From Botryotinia globosa (Eukaryota; Ascomycota; Leotiomycetes; Helotiales; Sclerotiniaceae), in NCBI GenBank assembly GCA_014898425.1, contig RCSZ01000008.1, forward strand, positions 1,933,501 through 1,997,500: a stretch of 64,000 nucleotides of DNA. Direction: 5' to 3'. Shown here one piece after another: positions 23,029 to 35,955 of the stretch. Under the pieces are notes generated by a model that saw only the letters and a list, made by a program, of their open reading frames with translations, ran no database searches and was not told where the DNA came from. Positions within the stretch are counted from its first letter, which is position 1, and every line of letters starts with the position of its first letter. The translations under genes and the position numbers were made by a program.

Positions 23029-26000
23029 TCATCTTCGATTCATTTCCGCTGTGTGGCGTAGTTTGAATCCATTACACAATGCCTTCATATCGGGGTATTG
23101 ACTCTTCAATAATTCAAAAGCATTGGGAACGATCCGTACGGCCCATGAGTTAACGCGCGCTTGTTGACCAGCTTTGAAGCACAGATGGAAATACCCAGGA
23201 TGCCTTGTATCAAGACAGAAAGCATATACAGATCGCTTGGGATTGGCCTCCGTGTAGGTTGTCAACCAACGTTCTAAAAATGAAGTCAGTACATGTATCA
23301 TTATCAGAGTCGAAAGAAGTAATCTTACCCGTGTCGGTTCTGCTGCCCTTTTGGAATTTTTCATGCAGCATCATCTCTTCAACCTTCTTGGACATAGCCT
23401 TAACATGATCCACGATCAATTCATCAAGATCACTGTAGTTGTATTTGTTGTTGATTCTCAATTGTCGACCAAGTGAGAACTCATTCTCCTTTTGTAACTC
23501 CAATACATCAAGATGCTGATATACGCCATCAGCGACTTTCCATGTAACTGCCAGATGATCATTTCCCTTTGACGAAGGGCGAATAACAGCATCTCCAGGG
23601 GCTTGTGATCCGAGATATTCCTCAGCTTGAGTGGCATTGAATGGCCTGAAGAGAGGATGCTTGACAACTCTTTGAACGCGGCCTGTGGCCTTGTCTTTTT
23701 CGCGGAGCTCCTCTCTATCTTTTTGCTCTTGATGTGTATCCCAGGTACTAATATCGCGGTCAATACGTCTCCTGTATGGTCGCATTTGTGACTCGCGTAG
23801 TGATAATCTGGCAGCAAAATTTCTTCGATCAACGTCAAGCAACTTAGCCTGAGCAGTCTGGCCCACGGAAAATAGACGGTTCAAAGAGGCGTTGGAATTA
23901 TCTGAGCCATCGTCTTTCTCGACACGGCCTTCAATTCCAGAATCCAGCTTAGCAATAATGAAATCATCCTTTGCCACTCTGATGTTGACAGATACAATCA
24001 TGCCTTCGCATAACGACTCGTGAGTTTCTCCAGTCAACATAGTAAAAATTTCGTCATCAGACAACATGCCAAAGTTACGACGCAATTCTTCGTATGGCGC
24101 TAACAACTCAGCGCGAATAGTCTCGAGCGTTGCACGTTTGCGTTGATTGTAATTTTTCTCCAATTGATCGGCATACTCTTCAAGAATCAGATCGTTCACC
24201 TTCTCCTGCTCATCATCCTTGATGAGCTTCCGGACAATGGCTCCTGGTCCTCCCTCGTCTACTTCTGCCTTGACATCTTCTTCATCAAGTTCGAGTGCAT
24301 CAGCTGCCATCTTCCTACCGAGTTCGTAGTCCTCTGGATGCACACGGGTATTGTCAAGATAGTCAGACGCAGGATTTGCGCTTTCGTACTCCATGTACAG
24401 GAAACTAGCACAGTTGTTCCAAACTCTTGGACCGACAACTGGCAATTTGTTATTGTCTGGATCACCCACAAGTTCTTCACGAGTGTTCACCACTCCACCA
24501 TTGGCATTGATAGATTTCAGGACAGCGGTAGCCTTTCGAGGACCAAGACCACAAATAAAAGGTAAAAGGTTTGCTGTATAAGCGTCATTGACCGCTTCGT
24601 TGATATTGACACCACAAAGATTGACCATATCAACCATTGCAGTCTCCAATTGTCTTCGAAGCTTATCCTCTGGCAGCAATTGTTGAGATGGGTGGAATGA
24701 TAATGAAATAATGTCTTTTCCAAGAGCTGCGTACTCTTTCATTGGGTTCTGGAGATATTTGGCCAAGCCAACACAATATCTAGCGAGTGGAGCAAATGCG
24801 GGGTGATCAACAGCAGCTCTTGGGCTGTCTTTGTAAAGTCGAGCAACTTCGTCATTCACGACGATAATATCTAGAGGCTCACTTCGCTCACCATCACCCT
24901 CTTCATTGTCAAACTCATTCCCTCGCAGAGAGTGTTCCTGCACCAATTCTTTGAGACTCGATACAAGCTTATGAGTTTCCACAGAGAAACCACTGACTCC
25001 AAGAACATCAGGTTTCTTCCTGCGCACCAAATCGACAAATGCTTCTCTAGCTCTCTGGTCTCTGGAAAGATTGTCGAACTTTCCATGGTCCAAGACCCTA
25101 CCGTCCTCTTCAACGTAGGCCCAGCACACAGCATCACGATTGGGGTCACCAGTACCATTAGATAGAGCAAGCACTCGAGGAATAGTACCCAAAACCATAC
25201 CTCTCGGCTTGTATGGCGCCTGGTCAAGCTTTCTCGAGTATTCTTCTCGACAGATTTTAAGGATAGAATCTTGGCACTCTGTTCGCATGCTTTCTTTTAC
25301 TCCTTTGGTGATAGTCCTTTCAAGCTTCGAAAATGCGATGTCGAGAACTTTCTGTCTTTCATCGTTCCACGCATCAGCAACCTCGCTGTAGTTGTCGGAC
25401 CTGAACTCTGCAAAGAGTTGTTTTCTGAAATCGCGTTCATTTTGGAGAGATACTCGAACCTCTAGTAATCCTTCTTCCTCGGCTTTCAACATCTTCAAAA
25501 ACATTTCAGGTTTGCTTGCAATGTCCATGAAAGTTTGGTTCCTGAGATATTTCAATTCATAATAAGGGTGTTGTTCATCAATCTTCTTGAGGCCTTTCTC
25601 GGTTCTAGCACAGCTGACGAGTCCTTGTATATAATGATGCTTTCTGAAATGCTGACGCATCTTTGGGCTCATGAAAAGTTCCTCAGCGAACAAACTTCGT
25701 GCTGCTACTAAAACTCCATCGCCCGTAGGGAAATCCTCTGGGCTAGCCAGAGTATCGGCGAGATCAATTGGGCTCAAAGGAGGATCTTCTGTGTACTTTT
25801 TGCGGCCTTCCATCAAAACATTTCCAGCAACCTCGTCGGCTGTGATTCCATAAGCTCGCACGAGTTCATAAGCCCTGCTTTTACGAACACGATCAAATCT
25901 TGATGCTTTGTTGCCGGCTCGCTTTTCTTTGACTTCACCGTTGGAATCCTGCAGAGATTTAATTTCCGAGGAGTATTGGAAATACAGGTAATCCTGAATA

Positions 26001-27411
26001 TCTTGAAGCTCTTCCATAGTTTGGGCGTCCGGTAACATTTGCTCGAAGGTTGCATCACTGATACCAACGGCCAACTTTAGGTTCTCATAGGTCTTGTCCA
26101 GGACGTTACGTTTCTCGATCAGTGCCCTAAACTTCAAGTCGAGTTCCAAAATGCGCCAGAGGTCGTCTTGGTTCAGGAGCTTGTCTGCGCTTACTTCGTA
26201 TTCAGGCGCATCTGGGTTATCCGATCGCGTTTTATTTTTCCTGGCATGGATGAGATAATCCTTTCGATGTTGGAACACATAGGGAACTTCGACTTCATCC
26301 ACAACAAAGAACTCCAAGACTTTGCTGATAGCTTTAGTGAATGGAGCTTGCATGTCTCCGTTGAAGTTCTTTTTTGGCCAAATGAGACTTGTAATCCATC
26401 GAGCTTCCTCTTTAAATTGTTCGTCGGTGATTTGTAGATGTTTGTAAGGTTTTCGATCGAGCTGGAATCGTTCCGGTTCATCGGAGTACCGAATATAGTT
26501 ATCCTCATCCGTAAGTAACTTCTCCGCGAGCTGCGAAGGCTCGAAGACATCCTTGAGTTCAAGGTTCTGGTCCCCAGCTTCGGCTGCCTCAGCTTCATCC
26601 TCCAAAGCGAGAGCCCAGTCGTAATCCTCGCCATTTCCAAAGATAGCTTCCATATCATCTAAAGCATCCTTGTCGAGACCTGATGCTTCAGCACCACCAA
26701 CGTAGCCCTTTTCTCTTGGACGGGCTACCTCTCTTTCCTCGGCAAGTCTGTCTCTTTCATCGTCCTCAAGCTCGTCTTCTTCGATGAAATCCGCGAATTC
26801 ATCAATACGATGGTCCGGGCGTGCGAACGATCGCTCATAATCGTGTGGCGCATCTTGTTCTTCATCATCAGAGAAGATTTGGTCCAGGCCTCGCTCTCGG
26901 TCCTGATCGTTGTCTTCTCGGTGGCCACGCTTGAGACGCTTAAACTTTGGCTGCATAAAAATTAGCTTAGTAGGTAGATATATGCGAATGTAACAAACCT
27001 GCTGTGTTGTCTTTCTCTCCCATTCTGGATTCGCTTCTCCAATGAGATCCAAATCTTCGTCATCCAGACCCTCTTCTTCACGCTGCTCTCTGCGGCGCTT
27101 TTTTTCTCTGCGGCGACGTCTACTTCTCGCATCATCATCGTCCTCTTCATCTTCATCTACGATGAAGCCTTCTCGAATCTGGTAACGTGTCAGTAACAAT
27201 GCGCAAATGGAGATTTAGGAGGAGAGCTATATACTGCACGAGCTGCCTCCTCATCGTCATCATCTTCTTCCTCACTTGAATCATCCTCCAAGCCTCCATT
27301 TTGTCTTCGGGGTTCCGCGGAGCGAGCTTCACCAGTTTCCTCGTCGAATTCCTCATCGTTCTCCTCTTCATCAACCTCAACGTCACCGTCAATCAGATCG
27401 CGCATACTCAT
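23029..27411 (-). CDS. spt6: Transcription elongation factor and histone chaperone Spt6
   Basis: A four-exon model (27411-27235, 27178-26999, 26950-23329, 23273-23029; introns 56, 48 and 55 nt) gives 1407 residues, normal for fungal Spt6. The N-terminus is very acidic, with the conserved start [19 protein letters not shown]. Then come the core helical region, a YqgF-like domain ([20 protein letters not shown]), a helix-hairpin-helix ([20 protein letters not shown]), an S1 domain ([20 protein letters not shown]) and tandem SH2 domains ([16 protein letters not shown] to [10 protein letters not shown]). Spt6 travels with RNA polymerase II, reassembles nucleosomes and binds the phosphorylated Rpb1 linker through its SH2 pair. 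The 48-nt second intron is a multiple of three and has no in-frame stop, so a retained-intron protein would have 16 extra residues. The C-terminal tail ends soon after the SH2 domain. Confidence 0.97.
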
Positions 27412-27948
27412 GCTTGCGGTGTTCTTTGCTGGGTTTTTTGGTAGTTGTTAAGGAAAATATCGAAGGCTGCGAGGTCACAATTGCTGCATGCAAGGCGATT
27501 GTGATAATTTCATGTAAGGAAATTGTAGTTGAAAGCTGAAAATGACCTGAAAGAACCGCCTTTTGACAACTTTTTGGCAGCCTTTTAGTTCTCGCGACTT
27601 GGGAGTTTATTAATTGTGGCTGGTGATCGATAGCCTCATATATGAGGCTCAACATTGGAAATATCAGATCTCCACCTGCCAGGTGAGGTGGGCAGCTATC
27701 CTTCCCCGGTCAGGTTCTAGCCACACGAGCCACAGTGGAAGTGATTGGCCAAATCCGCGCAATAACTATCAGAGCAGAGAGTTTCAAACATCGTTAATTG
27801 CCTGTCCACGGGTACCAGAACTACAATCATTAATAGCCATGAGCTTTTGGGGCAATGTAAATGAGCATCAGAACTGGTATACCTAGGTGTGGTCGATATT
27901 GCAAGCAATCACAGAATTCCAACCATCCCCAGCTAAGAGGTAAGTCAA

Positions 27949-27979
<31 letters not shown>

Positions 27980-29269
27980 ACTCAATCCAGATATAAAATC
28001 AACATCACAAATCCTTGTGGTACGGGTAAGATCTTACATACTAGGTACGTTTGGTGCATCTCTAACCCAAACCGAAAGCTGTCCATCTCCGTAGTATCTA
28101 CCTATGTACGAGAAGGAGCAGAGGAAACGGACTATCTGATGGCTCCAGGTCCCTAGGAGGTACACCAGATAGATAGCCAGTAGTACCAGATTTCCAATAG
28201 AACTAAAACATCTTCTTGAAGAAGCAGGTAGGTAGGTAATAGGTATACAACCATCTGTTTGGTTTGGCAAATGGATCTCCATTTACATGACACAACAATG
28301 GCTAGGTACTATCTACTAGGGATCTCTCCCATTGACCTACTTGTATGGAATTAACGATCAGTGGGCTTATAGTAACAGCAACAGCACAGAGCGCTTCGTG
28401 CTTCAAATCTCCTGGAGTCCTGGTCTCCAACATTGGCCCCCAACATTGGCCCCCAAAGCTGTCTTCACATCCTCATTCGTCCAAATGATAAACGCGCCTG
28501 CCAAATAATGCCCAATGCAAACTTCTCTGTTAGAAACTTAAATGGATGAGACAACTTGGAAGCACGAACGAATAGCTTCACCCGGTACGAAAGTACACAA
28601 ATATGACATGGGCAATAATACTGTAAATATTGAATTATATACCTACCTACCTACCGACGATAGCTACCCGTAGATAGTACGTATTGGAACATTGGAACAT
28701 TGGAACGGCCTATTAGATGAAATATCAACCCCTCTCTGAGAAGGATTTGCCCAATACAACACAATCACAACCATTAATAAGGGGTAAAGACATTTTCCAT
28801 TGCTTTTTTTTACCACCACTTGGGTCCTTTTTCATTGTTCCATTTCCATTTTCCCCAAACAATATTTCCCGATTGAATTTCTCTTCAACCGCGCCTCCAC
28901 GTTCTTATTACAGTAGTAGCTGCCATAGCGCCAAACCCAAACGACTGTCCCGCTTTCACTTTGTCCCTCCACCAAATCCCATAATCCTCGACGACAAGTG
29001 AACTATCTATCTACTTTATTCGATCTCCTGATTATTTCGTCTACTTTAAATAATCATCCATAATAGGGGCTGAAGGAATATCCACCAAACACCCATTCAT
29101 TCATTCACGCATCATCATTGCTTTCGATTTTGTCCTCATACGCTCGTGCAGACAGCACCTCTTTCAAGCGCCAACTGGGAAAATCGTTCCCAGAACTTTG
29201 CGCGATTCTGAAATTTCATTTCGTCTCGGCATCAGTCAATACTTCTAGCTTCTAGACCATCATTACAAA
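27412..29269. promoter_or_regulatory. Divergent intergenic region between spt6 and the MAPKK gene
   Basis: About 1.86 kb with both promoters. It includes a (TC)n run (27950-27976), GGTAGGTAGGTAA near 28225, a doubled CATTGGCCCCCAA unit (28430-28455), CTAC repeats near 28640 and three ATTGGAAC units (28683-28706). No gene seen. The MAPKK start is preceded by a pyrimidine-rich leader. Confidence 0.5.
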
Positions 29270-31002
29270 ATGTCGGACGGTATTGGTTCGGTGCGCACAC
29301 TGAAGAGGAAGAATGTAAAAGGTCTAGCATTGAATGCACCCCCACCTCGTGCTGCGGCACCATCCGAGAGTGATATACAGATTCCTGGTGGGATTAGCAG
29401 TGAAAGTAGTAGACAGACCGCACAACTAGAGATTGGCATCGAATACAAGTTGGATTTGAAGAGGGAGGATTTGGAAGTTCTGAAAGATCTCGGTCATGGA
29501 AATGGAGGAACCGTCAGCAAAGTCAGACATATGGCTACAGGCACGGTCATGGCGAGGAAGGTATGCTGGCACAAACTCTCGAGGACTCAAATTGTAAACA
29601 ATCGCTTATGCAAACACAGGTTATACATGTCGAAGCCAAAAAGGAAATGCGTCGTCGAATCGTTCGAGAATTACAAATTATGTACGACTGTAATTCGGAA
29701 TACATCGTCAACTTTTATGGTGCATTTTTGAGCGATAACAACGATGTCATCATGTGTATGGAATATATGGATGTTGGGTATGGTTGCTTGGAGAGAATCC
29801 ATGATTACAACGCTGAAGCTAACTTTTTGTCAGATCTTTAGATAGAATCTCGACACATTTCGGTCCTGTTCGAGTCGATGTACTTGGAAAAATCGCAGAA
29901 GCTACCCTCGGAGGTCTCACGTATCTTTACATCAAACACCACATCATGCATCGAGATATTAAGCCATCCAATATCCTGGTGAATTCGAAGGGTCAGATTA
30001 AGCTGTGTGATTTCGGTGTTTCGGGAGAATTGGTCAATTCAGTGGCAGACACCTTCGTTGGAACATCCACATATATGGCACCAGAGAGAATTCAAGGACA
30101 GAAATACACTGTAAAGTCTGATGTCTGGAGTTTTGGTCTCGCCATTATGGAGCTCGCAATAGGAAAGTTTCCATTCGACGCTAGTGAGCACTTATCTGAT
30201 GGAGATGGAGCACCATCGGGTATCCTTGACCTTCTTCAACAAATTGTTTATGAGCCTGCGCCAAGGCTACCCAAGAGCGAAGCTTTCCCTCAAATCCTTG
30301 AAGACATGATTCAGAAATGCATGTCTAAGACTCCAGAAGAGAGGCCAACCCCTCAAGAGCTTTATGTGAGTTGCATTTTCTCATATCAATGTTGAGGATC
30401 TATATACTAACGATTGATAGGAACGTGAGCCTTTCGTCCAAGCTGCCAAGCGAACCCCCGTGGACCTTCGTGAGTGGGCCGTCAGCATGTTAGAACGAGA
30501 CAACCGCAAGTCGCATCTTGCGCCTCAATTATCACCAGCGAGTAGAGATGTCCTACGCGGCGATGATTCACCTAATGCTTCGCAAACGCCTACATCAGGA
30601 GATATTCCCATCAAAAATGCCGATCCACGTTCCTCGGTAACCTCTCCCCAATACAACGAGAATCATAACCCAAGATCCCGCTCTCCCACAAAGAATGGTA
30701 GTATTTCGGGTCGAGGAGGTGTAGCCTTCCATCCTGGTCTACCTATAAGAGGCAGCACCACCAACTCGATACCCAAACTTGCCGCCCTGAACGCACCTGA
30801 CCCACATGAGGGCAATGGTCCCTCTAGTGCAAATACACCCAATTTTACCACCACAACCCTTCCAATGCGTCCAGCTCCAGCAGGTCCCTTACCACCGCCA
30901 CCCAGAAAGCATTCCGAAGATAACACCCATAAAGAAAGTCGACGTCAGGCAACGTTTGGCAATGGCCTATATGGCTCAGGCTATGCAGCCCAGGGTTCAT
31001 AA
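29270..31002 (+). CDS. ste7: MAP kinase kinase of the Ste7 class (pheromone/invasive growth pathway)
   Basis: A four-exon model (29270-29560, 29620-29777, 29834-30365, 30421-31002; introns 59, 56 and 55 nt) gives 520 residues. The N-terminus has a probable MAPK docking site (LKRKNVKGLAL), as in fungal Ste7 kinases acting on Fus3/Kss1-type MAPKs. Kinase landmarks are the Gly loop LGHGNGGTV, the Lys of MARK, the catalytic loop HRDIKPSNIL, the DFG motif and an activation loop NSVADTFVGTSTYMAPE, with the Ser and Thr of S-V-A-D-T as the sites for the upstream MAPKKK. The C-terminal 130 residues are Ser/Pro-rich with a poly-Pro run (PAGPLPPPPRKH). In plant-pathogenic fungi this cascade controls infection structures; that role here is inferred from the class. 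Confidence 0.95.
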
Positions 31003-31905
31003 TTCCAATCTCGTCATAACGCATTGATATATTTGCACAATTTTCTCATATCATTATGGAGCGAAGAGCATCTTTTCGGAATGTCGCATTTCTCAAATGT
31101 GCAGCAAATTGACATAACAAGATTCTGACCGCATCCAGCTAGCAGATACGTCGCCAAATCAGACATATGTCTTGTCTATGGATGTGGAACATCTTCTCTG
31201 TAGCAAGTAGGGATTTGTTAATGTAGTGTAGGTAGCTTGCTTTGTCTTCCGCGTGTTTAAATGGTGGGGGCAATGGAAGGAGAAAGGGAGGAAGCGATGC
31301 ATGAAATTACAAAAGAAAGCGAAACATAGGAATAGGAATATAGTTAAATATTGTGGTACACAGACTCTTGGGATGTTGTTACAAAGCGTTTTATTGTATC
31401 ACTCGGAAGAATCTACTTTTTGTCTGTATCTGGCTTGGCCTCATTTGATAATGCGTGCTTGATGGTGAGGAGCTGATATGCCTAGTTTGATGCTTGAGAT
31501 CTTGGAGGTAAGACGAGCTTGATTGATATGAATAGGTAGGTACCTAGTCGTTGTTTTAACCAAAGTCTTTACCAGAGTAGTTGTCTTGTGGTTGTAGATG
31601 TGATTCTACTGATAGTGCACATGTCTCACATGATAACAACAATTCGATAGCAATCACCACCCTGTATACTTTAACATTAGCATCCAACAATCTTAGATGG
31701 GTGAGCGTAAGACTCGCGATAGCATCAATATTACAACACAGTGACTTAAAAACTGTGCAATACGCCATGATTGGAATTAGATTGGTGGTGAAGCGCTAGT
31801 AATCTACGTGGGCGAGGTGGGGTTCATGACCCCACCTCCGCCACTTCTATCTTTGGCCGATGTCAATGTACCCATTCGGATTTTTGTTATAGAAGCTTAC
31901 ATACG
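31003..31905. other. Intergenic between the MAPKK and HAD genes
   Basis: About 0.9 kb with the MAPKK 3' region and the promoter of the next gene. No coding region recognised. Confidence 0.5.
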
Positions 31906-33480
31906 ATGCGTATTCATTCCAAGCACTTCTCATCATTAGTTAGAATAGCGCCTAAATTTGTTGTTGGAAGAAGATTTTGTCCTGTGAGGAATCTTGGAAC
32001 AGAGACGCGGGGTAAAAAAAAATTGAGCATAGGTGCGAGGCTGGATACTAAGAGATCTTTCGGTATGACGACACGGGTTTCAGATGTAGTTGGAGGAGGG
32101 GGGGGAGAGGGACAGAGAGTGAGAAGGTTTGCTCCTTTGGGGGACGAGGGGAAGAGTAGGGAGGGGGGGGAGGGTGGAAAGAAGTTGAGGGGAATCATTT
32201 TTGATATGGATGGGACTTTGTGGTGAGTTTTTTGTGTTGTTTTTTTCTTACGGGAGGCTTCTTGTTTGATATTTAGGGTCCAGGGGTGGAGGGAATTCCT
32301 AGTTGGGAGACTGCTTTTCTGAAAAAGTGGGAAAGATGGCGGAAATCAACTTTTTGCTCTCGTTTGAAGTTTCAAAATGGGCGCAATTAGATAGGAGGTG
32401 ACGGTTCTTTTTGTTTTTGCGTCTGTAGAGGATTTTCAGGGGGTTCTCTGGTTGGTGTTGGTGTTTACAGTTCGAAAGACTGTTGTATAGAAGATTGGAA
32501 AGCAGAAAGCCAGTTTGCAGGGTCATAAGACTTGATACTTACAGTAATGTGTTGCAAAAATGCGATTTCACCAATGAGTAGTCATTCCTGATGTTTCTTG
32601 ATGACGGACAATATTAAAATTCAGAATACGGTTATTCTCTCCTTGATAGCAATCTCACTCACATGCTTCTCGGATATTCATACTCATCCATCAAACTGTT
32701 CATCTTTCCTCAAATGTTACGTGCTGACGTTTTCAACAGTGAACCTCAGACCTATATGTATGTACCACACGAAAAAGCATCTTTTGTATTTCACGATACT
32801 AGGGGCTAAACTATCCCTCAATTCTTGTTTCCTTCCTAATCCCGCTATAGGTTCGGCCAAATGCGTAATGCTCTAGGAATAGACAAGTCTATCGATATCC
32901 TCGACCACATCTATTCTCTCCCTGTATCCGAGCAGGAAGCGGCACACGAAAAAATCCGAGCCATAGAACGGGAAGCAATGCTAACCCAAGTTCCTCAACC
33001 CGGTATTGTTCACCCCTCTCCTCTCCTCCTCTCCACAAGATCCCGAAGTACTAACCAACCCCCCCAAACCCAGGCCTCCAAACCCTCTTCACCTACCTCT
33101 CCACACTCACTCCCACCCTTCCCCTCGCAATCCTCACCCGCAACCATCCACCACCCGTCCACCACCTCCTCACAACCCACCTCCCCCAAACCCCCTTCTC
33201 CCCCATCATCACTCGTGAATTCCGACCTCCAAAGCCTCATCCTGCTGGAATCCTCCACATTGCGAAAGAATGGAATGTGGATCCTCAAGACACGATTATG
33301 GTGGGCGATTCGATCGATGATATGAAGGCTGGGTTTGCAGCGGGTGCGGCAACGGTTTTGTTGGGGAATAGTGTTAATGAGGAGTTGTGGGAACATGAGT
33401 GTACGGATTTGGTGGTGAAGAGGTTGGATGAGTTGGTGGAGGTGTTGAAGGAGGGGTTTGTGGGGAGGGCGGAACGGTAG
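31906..33480 (+). CDS. HAD-superfamily phosphatase with micro-exon
   Basis: A four-exon model (31906-32222, 32740-32757, 32851-33002, 33074-33480; introns 517, 93 and 71 nt) gives 297 residues. HAD motifs are in order: I, DMDGTL, split by intron 1; II, LAILTRN; a Lys-containing REFRPPKPHP block; and IV, MVGDSIDDMKAG. The blocks resemble the uncharacterised yeast YOR131C group. Exon 2 is only 18 nt (codes CEPQTY with its borders), but it is needed: without it the sequence between DMDGTL and MFGQMRNALGID is lost. The N-terminus is Arg-rich and Ser-rich and low in acidic residues (MRIHSKHFSSLVRIAPKF), like a mitochondrial presequence. A second in-frame ATG (MTTRVSDVV, residue 54) could give a cytosolic form. 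Gly/Glu-rich low-complexity sequence precedes the domain. The substrate is unknown. Confidence 0.85.
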
Positions 33481-33816
33481 ATGATATTGCTTCAAAGATA
33501 TTATGGGTGTTAGAATAGGAGTGAGATTGTAAATAAATATCAGTATGGTAGACTTGCACCGGACATTCCGCTCGAAATACGCATAAAAGAATTTCATTCG
33601 TTTCTTGCTTTTGTTCAAACATGCAAGTGAGTCAATTCGAAGGGATTTTTGCTTCCTCGATTTTACATATATATACGACATGTGCTAAGGTATCCTAGAA
33701 CGTAAAATATAACTTCCAAAACTCGAAGATCTACTCGGCATCGACCCATCCCTTATACTAAAAATTCCATCCCCTAAATACATCACCAATTCTCACTCCG
33801 TCCTTAATTTCCACTT

Positions 33817-35524
33817 CTACTCATAAGCCCCACTCCCCTTCTCATCCGCAGCCAACGCAGTCAAATTCGCATTTCCCGTCTTAATTAGAGTCTTTTCCTT
33901 CGGTATCGCCTCCACAACCTCCTCACTCAACCCCAACGTATCCATCACCACCTGTTTCGGCGTCAACGCTAACCATTGCGCTACACTAATATCGCTAAAG
34001 ACAGGTTGTTGCAACACTTCTAAAAACACCACATCCTCCGTTCCCGTGTTTTCAATATAGTGACTATTACTCGCGGGGATATATCCCACATCTCCAGCTG
34101 TATAGTCGAAGGTTCGGGAACTGCTGGGTGCGGCATAGATGGTGATGCGTGCGGAGCCGGAGAGAAAGTAATTCCACTCGTCGGATGTGAGATGCCAATG
34201 CATTTCGCGCATGGCGCCGGGTTGGATGGTGACGAGGGCAGCGGCGAAGTTGGAGGCGATGGGGAAGGTGGTAGTGTCGATTATTTTTACAGAACCTCCG
34301 GGGACGGTGTAAGGGGCTTGTTGTGAGAAGTGGTAGGTGTAGGAATCTTTTTGGGGGAGGGGACCAGCGGCGCTGGTTTGGTTTTGAGCGGAGATGTTGG
34401 CGGGAGCGGGAGTGCCGTTGAAGATGTATAGTTGATCGGAAGGAAGATTGTCAAAGGAGGAGACCGGAGTTTGGAAGTTTTTGGAAAGCACAGATTTGGG
34501 GTTGCGGAGAAACATTTCGGAGACGAGGACTAGATTGAGGGTTAGTTATTACTATTTTATAAGGGCTCAGATGATCTAGAGACTTGAAACGGGTTTAAAA
34601 GCAGATTTAAACCCCGCCAGATCGGCTCAGACATCGAAGAATGTAATATGGGAAGAAATGATTATACTTACAAGTGCCATCTTCCGAAAAGTCTCCCTCG
34701 TCGAAAATCAACAGGAATTCACAACCCTCATCCAGCGCTTGAATGGAATGTGGAACCCCGGCTGGAAAGAACCATACGTCCCCTGCGCTGATATCGTCGA
34801 TGAAACTTTCGCCCTTGTCATTGACAGCAGATAATCTTACGCTTCCTTTGAGCACCAACGACCACTCATTTGCTGTATGCCAATGCAGCTCTCGGTATGC
34901 CCCTGGTGCGAGACGCATATCAACACCAGCCATTTCAGTTGCGGAAGGGAGTTGACCAGTGTTTTGTTGTCTCGCCCATCCTGATTTCTTACCACTGCCC
35001 AATCTATTACGAGATAAACTCATTGGCCACTGTGCTTGTGGTACATCGCCACTGTCTGTTCCTGGCGGAGCAAAAAGATCAGGATTCAACTTCTGGTATT
35101 CGTATGTTTCTACGATCATGTTAGATTCACATTAATCTCATGGTGCTTGTTTCAACTCACGTGGTCCAGCGTCTGTTTGGCCTGTTGAGCCTCGAATGGG
35201 TTGTGCATTCGGAACGCTATTGAAATCCAAATATAAACCTAGGTCTGCATCTGCTTCCTGTCCATTGACCATTGGTGCATTTGAAACAATGGCAGAATCT
35301 CCTCCAGACACGGGAGATGGTTTTGCAGCTCCGCCTAGTAATGATTTATCGCCATAGAGTGATCCGGTGGCGGCAGTAACTGTAGGTACTGGTGCTGATA
35401 CACCACCGACAGCTACTGACTGTTCGCCATAGCTCAACTGAGGTTTAGGTGCAGGAGCTGAAAAGACTACTGGAAGAAGTACAGCCGCCACAAATGAACT
35501 GAGCAGGCGAGTTATTGAATGCAT
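33817..35524 (-). CDS. oxdC: Secreted bicupin oxalate decarboxylase
   Basis: A three-exon model (35524-35161, 35109-34672, 34529-33817; introns 51 and 142 nt) gives 504 residues. A signal peptide (MHSITRLLSSFVAAVLLPVV) is followed by a Gly/Ser/Pro-rich region of about 80 residues and two cupin domains. The first has the Mn-binding block HWHTANEW and PAGVPHS; the second has HWHLTSDEWNYFLSG and PASNSHYIEN. Each offers three His and one Glu. The family converts oxalate to formate and CO2. In an oxalate-secreting fungus it would limit self-made oxalate, raise pH or act at the wall; that is inference. Oxalate oxidase activity or another bicupin substrate is possible but less likely. A TATA-like box precedes the start. 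Confidence 0.92.
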
Positions 35525-35584
35525 TGTGAACGGATGTTTTATTGTCTGTGTGCTCAGACTCAGAGTGAAAATGAAGAGATGCTG

Positions 35585-35595
35585 TACTTATATAC
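35585..35595 (-). promoter_or_regulatory. TATA-like box of the oxalate decarboxylase gene
   Basis: GTATATAAGTA on the minus strand, about 60 bp upstream of ATG 35524. The spacing fits a short untranslated leader. Confidence 0.55.
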
Positions 35596-35943
35596 TTCTT
35601 GGAAATAATAATAATGAGATCAACTTCGTCATATAAAGATGCTACGAATATCTACCGGCATGAGCAATGGCCACATTGCCAGCAATGTTATAGGTAGCTA
35701 GTTCACAAGATGCATGGGAACGGTAGCATCTACACCAGTCAACTTCTGAAATCCCGATGAAGAGACCTGCAGAGAAGCATTTCGTATACACTCCAAGTAC
35801 ATATGAAGATTGACTAATCAATGAATGGCGTTGAGGCGTGGACATATTTACCCGTCTGCAGTGTGTTAGTCGTTAAAATACGCCGGCTACCTTGGCAGCA
35901 CCAAGAAAGGATGACAGTACATAAATGATAAATCTCGAGAAGT

Positions 35944-35955
35944 TTTCACGTGAAA
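35944..35955. promoter_or_regulatory. Palindrome TTTCACGTGAAA upstream of oxdC
   Basis: A perfect 12-bp palindrome with a CACGTG core, the usual site of bHLH factors, about 420 bp upstream of the decarboxylase start. Function is inferred only from the motif. Confidence 0.35.
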
